A DNA stretch of 64,000 bases. It comes from Thelonectria olida. Taxonomy: Eukaryota > Ascomycota > Sordariomycetes > Hypocreales > Nectriaceae. Positions 24,507 to 34,940 of the stretch are shown one piece after another (position 1 is the stretch's first letter; each line of letters opens with the position of its first letter). The stretch lies in contig JAGPYM010000014.1 in assembly GCA_020736575.1 (NCBI GenBank), positions 682,001 to 746,000 of the forward strand, in the 5' to 3' direction. The notes under the pieces were generated by a model, which was not told where the DNA came from, searched no databases, and saw only the letters and a list, made by a program, of their open reading frames with translations. The position numbers and the translations under genes are program-made.

Positions 24507-26004
24507 TTTGAGGTCGGACCTGTCTGCTGCGGGTTGTGCGCCCCGAGGGATCACACAACATCAAAGGTCCTAGGGAAAGTGACGTTACGGAGGATTTACG
24601 TAGCTTCAAGACGTGGGAAGGATGTGTGACTACTATGTATTTATCTGAGGGGCCCGACAAAGGCTAATTAATGTAGCTGACTCCTCTCGGGGTGAGACAG
24701 GCCGGAAGTAGCTAGTTACAGTGGCTTACCGAGACTCGTCGAGAACATGGTGCTTTGAACTGCAAATTGACACTAACTGTAGAGGGATAGAACAAGGGAC
24801 CTGTGGTTAGTGAAGTGCCAAATCCTTTCTGGCAAGATGACAAATTAAGGTAGATAAGTAGGTAAAGTGGCCTGCAAATATAACAGTAACTAACCAGGAC
24901 AAGTAACCAGAAGGGAACAATACTGCTGCTTCTCATTACCTGGATGCGCCTGAACAAAGGCCAACCACTTCACCTTGGCGTGTATTGATTAACCGAAGTC
25001 ATGTGATATCACTACGATTCCATTCTCTGTACATGAATGAATAGATTCACGACTTAATAATAGCTCCAGATTCTTTGACCTGTCAGGCGTGCTAGGCCAC
25101 CAATCCGTCACTTGCACGGAATATCTGCCAGCACCATTTCCAGCTCGCTATTTTTGCCTTCCGAGCCTGCAGCCATTTATACATGATAGCACCATTCAGG
25201 GCCAGAATGCAACCAGTGCTATTTTAAGAAAGGCCAGGTCGTCCAGCCCTTGACTATGGTATTGGTGGTGGACTGGTGGTGGCTGAGCCTAGTCTTGCAC
25301 TCCACCGTGCCGACAGCCGTCGTACATCGTAACAAAGGAGCAGACTCTGGGAACTCCTTCATCAGCCCGTGATTTGGCTTGGGGTATCACTGACAATGAA
25401 AACCTCTAATTTTGCACTGGTATGGTCTGTATTCCGTCGACTGACACATTGGACTCGAAACCACTGGGGGCGGGCAATTATCTTCGAGCTGGGAGGGACA
25501 AGTGTAGAGGGCGTCTTTGTGATGGACACGCTGAAGTCAGGTCCTGTCCAATTCAATGCCTATTCACGCACACAGACGACTCAGATCTGAGACCGCCACA
25601 ATGGATGCAAAAATATCCATGCCGGTCGGCGATAACCCGATTCAAACGAGACACTGTCCACGAGACCAAACCCCTCTCAACCCTCCGCACAATCACGGTG
25701 TCTGTGGTTTTCACGAGAGTAATTAATTTCTGTGCCAACCTAAACACCACAAAGTGGCAGAAACTACTGGTTCAGGTCGAACCAGCAACATTGGTTGCAC
25801 CCTTAGTGCGACCCCTAGCCTTCAGCTCTAGGCTTCAGCCCCAACCAGCTGGATCTCTAAACAGGCATCATTGATCTCAGCAGCGGAGCAGTATTGTTTA
25901 ATAAACTTGCGTGTTTCCACTGCCAAGAAGTAAACAACTCTCAATTATCCTTCATCTTTCTTATACCTCCCCCCTCAAACAAGCCTCCTTAGGTATTATC
26001 CAAC
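24507..26004. other. Divergent intergenic region
   Basis: Lies between the NLR-like gene (minus) and the ankyrin/CaaX gene (plus), so it holds both promoters. A pyrimidine-rich stretch just before 26005 is typical of fungal leaders. The frames around 25369-25874 have no family motif. Confidence 0.5.
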
Positions 26005-27777
26005 ATGTGCAGCATGTGCGAGGGACACAACTCAACTGCCGCTGCGGCTGGGGAAACCGCAAACAATGAAGTTACCGAAGAGAACGTTAATGCTCCTACT
26101 GAGCCCGATGGTTATTCAGAGCTTCGGAAAGCTTGCAGGGAGGTGAAGCTGGACGAAGCCCGCGAAATCATTGCCCAAAACCCTGGACTCGATCTAAACC
26201 TCAGTGACCCGGACCAAGATGGTAAAGGTTATACGCCGCTCTTGGACCTCATATCCGAAGCGGTGATGAATGAAGACGGAAAGGATGCCCCCGATTTTGT
26301 TCGATTCCTTGTCGCACATGGCGCCGATGTCAAGGCCCAGGATACGAGAGGATGGACCGGTCTGCATCACTGCGCGAGGTGGAATAATGACATTTCTGTC
26401 GATATGGCCAAGGTTCTCATTGAGCTCGGCGCCGATGTCAGCGCAAACCAACGGATCACCCCGAAACCCCAACCCGACGCGGTCGCAGATTCCAACGAGC
26501 ACGATCACGAGCACACCGGCGATGGCTGCGAGTGTGGCCAGCATATTGGAGCTATGCTCGGCAATGCGTTCAAACTCGCAACAGGCAAAGACCTAGATCT
26601 CACGGAGCAGACAAAGGAGCTAGACGTCACGCCCCTTCACCACGCCTGCGGCTACGGCGACAATTTGCCCATTGTCAAACTCCTCCTCGAGCACGGCGCC
26701 AAGATCGATGTCAACGACTTTTTGGCCGGCACGCCGGTTCTTGTCGCCGCCCAGGACGGCAGAGAGGAGATTTGCGCGCTGTTGCTCAGCAAGCCAGGCG
26801 GCACTGCCTGTCTGTCGATGCGGAAGAAAACAGGTCGGCTGCCAATCCATGTTGCCGCTGAGAACGGCACGAAGAATATCGTCGCTATGCTTGTTGAGGC
26901 GGGATCTCTCGTCGACCCTATAATTGAGGGCAATGGCGTAGAAGATCGCGAGAAGGGGCTTACCCCGTTGTTGCTCGCCTGCAAGAATGCCGACCGGCAC
27001 GGGAAGTTGGATGTGATTGAGTATCTCCTGGACCATGGGGCCAAGACGGCCCACGTCGCTGGCCAGGGGCAGACTGCTCTGCTTCTCTCCGTTTTGGCCA
27101 AAAACGTCGAGGCAGCTCAGCTACTCGTGAAGCATGGAGCAGACCCCAAGGCGGTAGTCGGACCCTTCGAGGACGTCAACGCTTTGCACGTCGCAGCCAC
27201 AGCTGGTGCAGCCGATCTCTGCCAATGGCTCGTGAACGAAGCAGCCATCGGTGTTGACACGCACGACGATCAAGGATACACGGCCCTCATCAACGCCGCG
27301 GGCTACAGCAACTCTCCCGAGACGATACGCATGCTCGTGTCCACCCTAGGCGCGAACATTGAGGCATCCATCGATGACGGTCGACGAGCTCTGCACTTTT
27401 CTGCTTTCAAGGGCCAGGAAGCCGGTGCCAAGGAGCTTGTAGCATTGGGTGCTGACAAAGAAGCGGTAGATGGCGCTGGGTGGACGCCCATGCACTTCGC
27501 TGCTCGCTACCACCACGCAGATGTCATCCGTCTGCTACTGGACAGCGGCGCGGAAGTAGGCAGAAAGGTTGATGGAGGTCCACGGCCGAAGCGAAAGGAT
27601 GGAGAGGAGTTTGACATCTCTGGCTTCACGGCGGTAGACCTTGCGCGCATCATTCGCGGGGGCCAGGACTGTGTTGACATTCTCGTTGCCGCGGGTGATA
27701 CTTTGTCGGACGAGACAAAGGATTTAGTCGACGACGATCTCTGGGAAGAGCAGGGAGGATCGTGTTGCGTGATGTAG
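26005..27777 (+). CDS. Ankyrin-repeat protein with C-terminal CaaX box
   Basis: Intronless gene for a 590-residue protein. After an acidic N-terminus starting MCSMCEGH (a CxxC pair), ankyrin repeats run from about residue 70 to 560, with diagnostic helices such as GADVKAQDTRGWTGLHHCA, TPLHHACGYGDNLPIVKLLL and TPMHFAARYHHADVIRLLL. A non-repeat insert near residues 155-180 is rich in His, Asp and Cys (NEHDHEHTGDGCECGQH) and could bind metal. The protein ends GGSCCVM; the last four residues, CCVM, fit a CaaX prenylation signal, with Met favouring farnesyl transfer, so membrane attachment is likely. Codon usage is GC-rich and constrained, supporting an active gene. Specific partners cannot be inferred. 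Confidence 0.88.
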   Translation: MCSMCEGHNSTAAAAGETANNEVTEENVNAPTEPDGYSELRKACREVKLDEAREIIAQNPGLDLNLSDPDQDGKGYTPLLDLISEAVMNEDGKDAPDFVRFLVAHGADVKAQDTRGWTGLHHCARWNNDISVDMAKVLIELGADVSANQRITPKPQPDAVADSNEHDHEHTGDGCECGQHIGAMLGNAFKLATGKDLDLTEQTKELDVTPLHHACGYGDNLPIVKLLLEHGAKIDVNDFLAGTPVLVAAQDGREEICALLLSKPGGTACLSMRKKTGRLPIHVAAENGTKNIVAMLVEAGSLVDPIIEGNGVEDREKGLTPLLLACKNADRHGKLDVIEYLLDHGAKTAHVAGQGQTALLLSVLAKNVEAAQLLVKHGADPKAVVGPFEDVNALHVAATAGAADLCQWLVNEAAIGVDTHDDQGYTALINAAGYSNSPETIRMLVSTLGANIEASIDDGRRALHFSAFKGQEAGAKELVALGADKEAVDGAGWTPMHFAARYHHADVIRLLLDSGAEVGRKVDGGPRPKRKDGEEFDISGFTAVDLARIIRGGQDCVDILVAAGDTLSDETKDLVDDDLWEEQGGSCCVM

Positions 27778-28131
27778 GCTATCTAGTTCAGGCAAGAAGC
27801 TGCGGAACGGTTTATTGAACGGGTAACGAGTAACGAGGAATGGTATTAACATCTTTTGGTCACAATTGAACTTGAATTTGTGTTTGAATGAACCACTTCT
27901 GCTTCAATTACATGCTGAAAAGTTGGCCTTCAACGAGGCCCTTGAATGTAAAATTAGTTCTCAACCCAGGTAGAATAGAGAGAGGGAAAAGAAACGAGTG
28001 CGCCCCATGCGATGATTCCTTGGCTCCGTGCCTTGTCCTGTTGTGCAATACCATATCTGCGCCCATCCATCACAATACCCTACCATAATACCTGCTTTTC
28101 CAGATGTTCAGCCTCCGGAATTGTTCACTCC
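27778..28131. other. Short convergent intergenic region
   Basis: Contains the 3' ends of two convergent genes; nothing else seen. Confidence 0.5.
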
Positions 28132-30537
28132 CTAGCTTTCATTCCCTCTGTATTCAAACTCCGACTTGTTTCTCCAGCTGTACCGGCCAAGGCCTCGACC
28201 CGCCTTCGTCTTGTACGCCTTTTCCACCTGCTCGGCCCCGTCCACCAGAATGAACTTGTCGGTTTCATCGCCAGGCCGCTCCTTATACAGCACCTTGACT
28301 TTGCTCTTGTCCATATGCTGGTCCCATCGCACCTCGTCCAGGTCCCGTCCCCTCGTCGCCGATACGATCTCGGAAAAGGCCATCTCGCGCAGCTCGCCGT
28401 CTCGGTCGTCCCGGGTCGCCGCCAAGAAGCCGAGGATCACGCCAATGAGAGTGATGGCGATACTGGCAGAGTAGACGGCCCAGAGGGCATCTTTGTGGTA
28501 GATGAAACAGTTCGTTGTAACCTCTCGCTGGCATGGTCTGTCCGTCACCTCCGATCCAGTGGCGACACCCGTCATCAAGCTGGAGTTGCTGGCCCATGAG
28601 ACGACCATGAACTGGGGGTTGTTGATCAGGGAAACTATGAGGTCTTCGTACATGTTTCCCAGCTTCTCCTGCAAATTCTTGACTGGGAGTGAATAGTGCG
28701 GATCAATGAGCCTGGTATTGATGGCTTCCGTGTTTGCAATTTGTCCCTGTATTGCCACCGTGCCGTTTATCATTTCGCGAAGTCGTGCGCCCATGGAGTA
28801 GTATGCAGCCGTGACGCGATATTGCCAGCGATTCTGTGGGAGGATGTAGTTCGATTCAGGCGTGGCATGGGTGATGTCGTAGGTCCTCGCGTCACGGGTC
28901 TGGTTGTTTCGGAGATATCTGGTGTCGATGGTCTTATTGAGGTACTCGCGGTCGAGCACCTCGTAGGTCTGGCCGCCCCCGGCAATCCAGTTGAACTTGA
29001 TCGTATAATTTGTTCGATGGTGCACGCAACCAAACATGACTGGCGTGGAGGTATCTTTCCATCCCGTGGTGTTGTCGATTGTAGGTGGTTCGTCCAGGAC
29101 GTTGTTTACCTCTGTGTAGCCAACCCAGATAACTGGGTCAGTTCGAAAAGCTCCAAGAATCTTCGGATACGGCTCCTTGTATGTTTTGTTGGGCATTCCA
29201 CCTATTTCGACACCAAGCAGGTACTGCGGCGGATAAGCCCCTTCGCTTGCGTGGACGAAATATGAATGTGGTCCTTCCGGAGCAAGTTGGCTGAAGTTGA
29301 AAGGGGGCTTTCGCCCGTCAAGCTCCTTTATTGTAGAACCTCGCCCACGGCCGAGTTCTTCGCACTTGTATCCTGGAGCAACGAACGAGATGGTAGCCGA
29401 GCAATTCCAGCCAGTCCCGCAGACTTCACTGGAGGCCTTCTCGTACATCATAGGACGCTTTCCCCAGAGGCTTGTACTCGCCACGGTTGAAAATTGTTTG
29501 CTGCTAGCAGTCCAGTAGTCCCAAAAGTTTGGATCGCTTTCGTTGCGCTCGGCATATGTTCTGGTCGCATTCCAAGTTGACACTGAAAGGGCGATTCTTG
29601 ATTGGTTTGCAGGGATTCGGGGTTTAGCCCAGTCATTCCCCCCTTCGTGGTTGAAGTTGAGTGTCCTGATGGAAGGACAAGTCGCGTTTTCGCTTCTGGT
29701 CATAAGCTCGATGGAAAGAGTGTCAGCCGAGAAGATGATAATCAGAGGGCTTGTCCAGACGAAAAGGGCTAGGATCAGACAAGCAAGATCGTTTCGCAGC
29801 ATCGTCAGGCTCAGGAGGTGCATGAAGTTCTCAGCAGCCCCGAAGAGGGTATCGACAGCTCGGACAGAGTGAACCTTTTGCTGCACAACCATCCACGCCC
29901 GTTGGTGGTAAGCTAGAATCGTGGCGACGACAAGGCACGACTTGGCGCTGATGGAGAAGATGGATCCTAAGCGGGTGTAGCGCATCTGATTTGTGGCCTC
30001 TTTACCGTTGAGAGACTGGAAGAAGAAGTGGTGACCAATGGCAAGGCCAACTCCAAGAATGAGAAGAAGGACCATGGACCACTTCCCCAGGCAGATTGCT
30101 CGGAGCCATGACGCTCGCGAGGGGCGAGGTTTGTTCGGCGGAAGAGAAGTCGAAGAGATGTTGAGGCCCGGGCCCTTGATCAGCTCGGATTGTTCGACCA
30201 CGCCGGATCCTGGATGGTTAGTCTGGGCATCGATGCCGTGGGCGGTCGGCGCCCATATTGTAGGGCTGAGCTTGTATGGGTCTCCTGGCGATGCATATGT
30301 CGAGGCGCTCTCGGACGACTGGCTGGGTGATTGAAGCAAGAACGCACTCGAGCCTCTGCCCGTGAAGGGAGTGGCCGGGGTCTCGGGGGAGGTTATCGGC
30401 GCGAATCCCGGAGGAAGGCCGGCGGGGTGGGAGTAGCCGTTGAGCGGCTGCCCATCGCGAGACCCTTCTCGAGAAACCTCCGAGCCAGTGTTCATATTGT
30501 CAGTGCCAAACGCGATTGAAGAATGACTCTGACTCAA
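28132..30537 (-). CDS. Multi-pass fungal membrane protein of unknown function
   Basis: A single-exon frame of 801 residues. The first 150 residues are Ser/Pro-rich and probably cytosolic. Three hydrophobic helices are visible at about 153-173, 190-211 and 251-271, and a fourth near the C-terminus (ALWAVYSASIAITLIGVILG). Between helices 3 and 4 is a region of about 400 residues with many N-x-S/T sites and paired cysteines (for example CGTGWNC), as expected for a large extracellular or lumenal domain. The pattern resembles a widespread fungal family that is often auto-labelled 'formylmethionine deformylase-like', a label I do not believe is functional. The role is unknown. The ATG at 30537 gives a full-length N-terminal tail, but later methionines cannot be excluded. 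Confidence 0.85.
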   Translation of the reverse strand: MSQSHSSIAFGTDNMNTGSEVSREGSRDGQPLNGYSHPAGLPPGFAPITSPETPATPFTGRGSSAFLLQSPSQSSESASTYASPGDPYKLSPTIWAPTAHGIDAQTNHPGSGVVEQSELIKGPGLNISSTSLPPNKPRPSRASWLRAICLGKWSMVLLLILGVGLAIGHHFFFQSLNGKEATNQMRYTRLGSIFSISAKSCLVVATILAYHQRAWMVVQQKVHSVRAVDTLFGAAENFMHLLSLTMLRNDLACLILALFVWTSPLIIIFSADTLSIELMTRSENATCPSIRTLNFNHEGGNDWAKPRIPANQSRIALSVSTWNATRTYAERNESDPNFWDYWTASSKQFSTVASTSLWGKRPMMYEKASSEVCGTGWNCSATISFVAPGYKCEELGRGRGSTIKELDGRKPPFNFSQLAPEGPHSYFVHASEGAYPPQYLLGVEIGGMPNKTYKEPYPKILGAFRTDPVIWVGYTEVNNVLDEPPTIDNTTGWKDTSTPVMFGCVHHRTNYTIKFNWIAGGGQTYEVLDREYLNKTIDTRYLRNNQTRDARTYDITHATPESNYILPQNRWQYRVTAAYYSMGARLREMINGTVAIQGQIANTEAINTRLIDPHYSLPVKNLQEKLGNMYEDLIVSLINNPQFMVVSWASNSSLMTGVATGSEVTDRPCQREVTTNCFIYHKDALWAVYSASIAITLIGVILGFLAATRDDRDGELREMAFSEIVSATRGRDLDEVRWDQHMDKSKVKVLYKERPGDETDKFILVDGAEQVEKAYKTKAGRGLGRYSWRNKSEFEYRGNES

Positions 30538-33500
30538 GAGCGACTCAAGAACCGGTCAAGGAGGAAACGTTGACGAGTCGAGATTCTGAAGATTTGGGGG
30601 CAGGAAAACCCAAAGATTATAGGGAATACTGCTTACTCTAGCTTACTGTCTTCAAGTCCTGGCCCTGCTGCACCCCAGCCCAGTCCAATTTCCAGCCGCA
30701 GTCAGCCTAACTAGTTAATACCTTGCATGCTGAGAAGTCCCCGGAAGCTGAGTGAGGCTCTGGCAATCCAAAAAAAAAAAAAAAACTAGGCAGAACGTCG
30801 CATTCCGTCCAATGATGTGATGCCACCTCCCGCTGCAGCCAAAGTGCCAAAGCCACGAGAGTCTAGACTTTGGTTATCACTGTCCAGAGGGATGAGAAGT
30901 TGACTAATGATTTAAGCATGATGGATGGCGGGTGCCGAGTCCACGCGTCTTCCCATGCCAAGAAGTCCCGGCAATGGATTGACAAGGAGTTTCTTGAGCA
31001 GGTGTAAGGCTCCGGGGGGCGACACACGACAGTTGGGAGGGAGGGGCTGGGGGGATGATGAACAAAGAGACGCAAGGAGGCGAATATCGGTGAAGCAGGC
31101 TGTGCCGATCCCCGCGCAAACTTGGTTTGCTTGCTTGCCAAGGGCGCCACAAAGCGGTGTGGCTTCTTTATGATGAAAGCTCTTCTCAAAGTGCACATCC
31201 ATATTCCTCCCGGCCGGCTGCAGCGAGCCCAGCCAAAGTCGAGACGACGGTGCCGGTCGGTCCAGCTGATCTGGAGTTGAGTCCTAGCATCGGCAACCTT
31301 ATCAATCAACCTTGAATCAAGGAGGGCGAACTTGCTTCTTCTGAGCACCATTCCGACGTTCTGCAGCTAGCAGGGTCTCGGCCACCTCAACGACAACAAC
31401 CACAAATCATCATGTTAATAACCTGATTACTTCTCCGCTCGTGCAGATGTATGTCAGATTCTTGTGGGGCTGAGGCCATGCATCCAACCTCGTGTTCGTT
31501 TTTAAGCCCGCAAAGTGTGGCAGCTGCTGACATCCCATGGCCACAGAGCCTCATATGGCCCCCAACTTTGCGAGGAAAAGAAAGGGCTGCGGTGGCGATG
31601 CGAGTTGGATGGGTCCCATCCTGCATATTTTTGTAATATTATTCGGTAAACAACTCGGTTCGAGCTACGCCCCGGCTCTGCAGGGCTGGGCTGAAGGTAC
31701 TGATGCAGCAACTTGGAATTAGATACATCCTTCGGGAGAGGGGCCGGCTCAACGGACTTTGGGGGCATGTTGCGCTCTCAGCGCTCAAGATTGAAGAGCT
31801 ACTTCGGTGAGTGCAAATAGGATTCATCACAGAGTTGGGTGACTGGCGTGGTTCTTGGTAACACCTTCAATAGCAGGACGCAAAGGATGAAGTGATTGAA
31901 GTCAGATCAAACAAACAACAACACCACCAACAACAACTCACAGGCTAAAATAGTCTCCCCCACCGTCCCACGGGGCGCACCTTCGGCTCCCGATGCTTCG
32001 CCGGACTCTGCCCTACGGGGCTTGGGGAACACGTACTGAAGGGATAGTCTAAGCAGAGAAGATCGAATGTTGCTGACGGCCACGCTGCTACCGCATGCCC
32101 ATCTCAGCCCTAAAGAGCGCTTCGCCCCTAATTTTGCTCCCTCGTTGGGAGATGATCAACTGATGATGATCTGACGTGATCCCTAGTGGTCTGCTTCGGG
32201 CACTACGTATCCCTGCAGCCTAGGAATAGGAATCGCAACAACTAAACTTGAAACAGCGGAAATTAGATCGGACGAACGACGGGTCGAATAGGCGGTCTTA
32301 AGGTCTAGGGGAGAAAGAGGGGTAGAGGTTTTGAGTGATATCTTATTCATCAAATAGCTATCGACTTATGGAAAAAACCACCACCTGTGTTGGCCAGCGA
32401 AGCGCTGCGGCGGGTACGCCTCCCGTGGACATGATCCATGTCGGTCAGGGACAAGTTTATCCACAGGTCTATTCACCGCGGGGCATAGACTAGACAGGTA
32501 TGGCACGGGAGAGTGCTTTGTCGGGAACGTATCCAACTATTTATCTGGGCTTATTAAGAATGATCTATCTGCTAATAATAAATCTGTCAACGTGGTAGAA
32601 TCGTCGGTAATAGGGAAACAAGCAGCCACAACACTCGGCGTTGCGTGTGTAGGGTAGGGTTGTCTGGGTCCCAACCCTTTTACCACAAGCTCTTGGTGAA
32701 GTCATCGCTATGAAGAGTAAACCAGTGCCGGTATGTGAGCCTGAATACAAGATTAAGCTAGGTGAGTTCATGTTCCTTAAACGTCTAAATTCTATTTGCT
32801 CGAGTAGGTACGATTTTGCCATGGGGGTCACTATGACGATAACTGTTTGGAAGCTTGGCGAGCCAACTTGGCTGCGAGTGATTAAGATATCAACCTTTAA
32901 AAGCTCCAAACCCTGTGCTCCAATCCAGCCAAAAGTCAGAAGGAGAGCCGAACCGTCGTAATTATCCGAGTGATCAAGGGACTGCGAAAGAATCCGCCTT
33001 ATTGCTGCGGGTTAGGCCAATCTGATGCACGGGCGGGATTTAGAAAGCTGACTTATGTTGCTAAAGTGAGCTCTCCGCAGCGCGAGTTGGCTTTTCAAAT
33101 ATGATAGCTGGAAATACAAACATCATAATTGTACTCATCAGATACGATTTTGACGGAGAGGTTCAACGCCAAAGGTGCTGCGGAGCGAAGACCGACGCGA
33201 TATCTCCAGGCATGCAGTGTCCATCTGTCGTTGGATTTCGTTTATCTGTCTACACATGTGAGCTTGATGTGTTCTCTGGCGGTTACTCATACAAATCGGT
33301 GTCCAAGTCTCTTTCGTCTGGATAATGAAATTATGATATCCCCTGCCTGTTATCGCTCGCGGCCAGCGGGGGCATGAGGCCCTACAACTGCATGAGTACA
33401 TATGTATTGTAGAGCTTAAAACCATGTAGATGCTAGATAGCACGGGCATAGCAGCACCTGCAAGAAATGATGGAATCTAGAACACTCCCTCTTCGAGACC

Positions 33501-34940
33501 AACTGATTAACCATAACCTCCAGGCACCCCGGTGGTGGACAAACAACTGGGAAGGGAGAATTGAATGAGCGCCGTTAAAGGATCCAAAGCTCCACGGTCT
33601 GATCATAAGACGCTTCCTGAGTAGACTTGGAGAACTGAAGATGTTCTGAGATTGTTTGAGTTCTAATAGACCGTGTGGATATAATACTCCAAACGTGGCG
33701 GATTTCTCAATCGGCAGCTTGCCCCCTCGCAAAGACCGATGTAAAGCAATTTTGCTCTCGAGTGTTTCAACCAACGAGACTCGAAGTAACTTGTCCTGGG
33801 ATCGTCTCATCACTGAAGATACGATTGGGGTTACGGGTAATCTTGCAAAGAGGGTAGCATGTCGCATAGTATTAGCAAAACTTCTTCATTGTTGTTATGA
33901 CTTGCACGTTTCTATGAAATTAATACTTCCATAGAGATTCTAGGTGACTGGCGACAAGTCCTGGACTCAAGGAGTGCTTGCTCCAGCTAGAATATCAAAC
34001 TTCCTCAATACTAAGCAGAGAACGTATTGTTAGATCAACATTGGCATGCTCCGATAGCGTTTAGTTGGACCGGCATGCTCAGCCATTCAATCTCAATAAC
34101 CTACTCGCCACGAGTCTAGTACGTAAGGTCAGATACAACGTCAAGAAACCTCATTAGAAAAATGCAGGGTACAACCCTGTGGAGTATCTGTTAGGAGAAA
34201 CATTTGGCCCAATGCGATAAACCAGGGCGAAAAAGTCTCGGAGACTCCGAGGAGGATCGGCAGTGTGGGTGGTGTAGCACTGGTAATTCGAGAGCTCAGA
34301 CTCAATGCTTGGCCAATAACGAGACATCACAGCCTCGCATCCCTGCCCGGGATTTCAAAAGAGCGGCCTAGCGCCGTTTGAGACGACATGGTGGCTAGGT
34401 TTACTACGTTGTTAGGTAGTACATAGTCTCAGGAGCGAATGTTGCGAGTTGTCACAAATGAATATTCAATAGGAGGCCTTGAGTCAGCCGCCATACCGCT
34501 CTACTAGCTACATGAAGAAAAACACAGGTAGGCCCTCGATGATCAACCCAAGAGGGACCTACCAAGATATCTGGGCGAGTGAATGCTTGGCTAACCCAGC
34601 CGAACTCAGAGCTAGGGGACGCCAAAGCCCTTGAAATCAGTTAAGACAAAGGCTATGTACTTTATACGAGAAGCTCAATCTCGTGATGCTCCCATTGTCT
34701 ATTTCCTAATAGACTTTTGCTTGAAACATCGGGTCAAAGCTTCTAGCAGGGAACTCAAGGCAGCTTCTATCTTCGTATTAGAGGTTTACAAAAGTTCTCA
34801 GGAATTCACTTTATAGTACCACTGTCTCGTCGCTGACAAAGAAAACCAAGGTCATAATCCCGCTTTCTTTTGAATATACTTGCACTGACACCGAACTCCG
34901 AATCCTTCTCACCGTACGCATCAGATTTGCAGCATACCTC
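30538..34940. other. Gene-poor 4.4-kb region
   Basis: No supported gene. The left few hundred bases are the promoter of the membrane-protein gene, with an A-tract at 30770-30784. Frames at 30863-31351, 33433-33867 and 34631-34816 lack motifs. The segment 31930-32560 differs in composition (see its own entry). The right end is the promoter of the zinc-cluster regulator. Confidence 0.5.
31930..32560. repeat. Possible non-coding repeat element remnant
   Basis: A GC-richer, non-coding block with recurring words such as GCTTCGCC and its complement (31995, 32109, 32397) and a short hairpin ACATG-ATC-CATGT near 32430. It follows a run of CAACAA-like triplets at 31914-31940. The texture resembles a non-coding part of a retroelement, but no paired LTRs, target duplication or coding remnant could be identified. 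Weakly supported. Confidence 0.2.

Noticed and set aside
26194..27101. Long antisense frames over the ankyrin gene
   Set aside because: Shadows produced by the GC-rich codons of the real plus-strand gene; no motifs.
31914..32400. LTR-retrotransposon termini (TGTTGG...CCAACA-like ends)
   Set aside because: The candidate ends are in the wrong order and no direct LTR pair, primer site or duplication could be found.
33433..33867. 144-codon minus-strand frame
   Set aside because: No family resemblance and unusual composition for a coding region; isolated in a gene-poor region.
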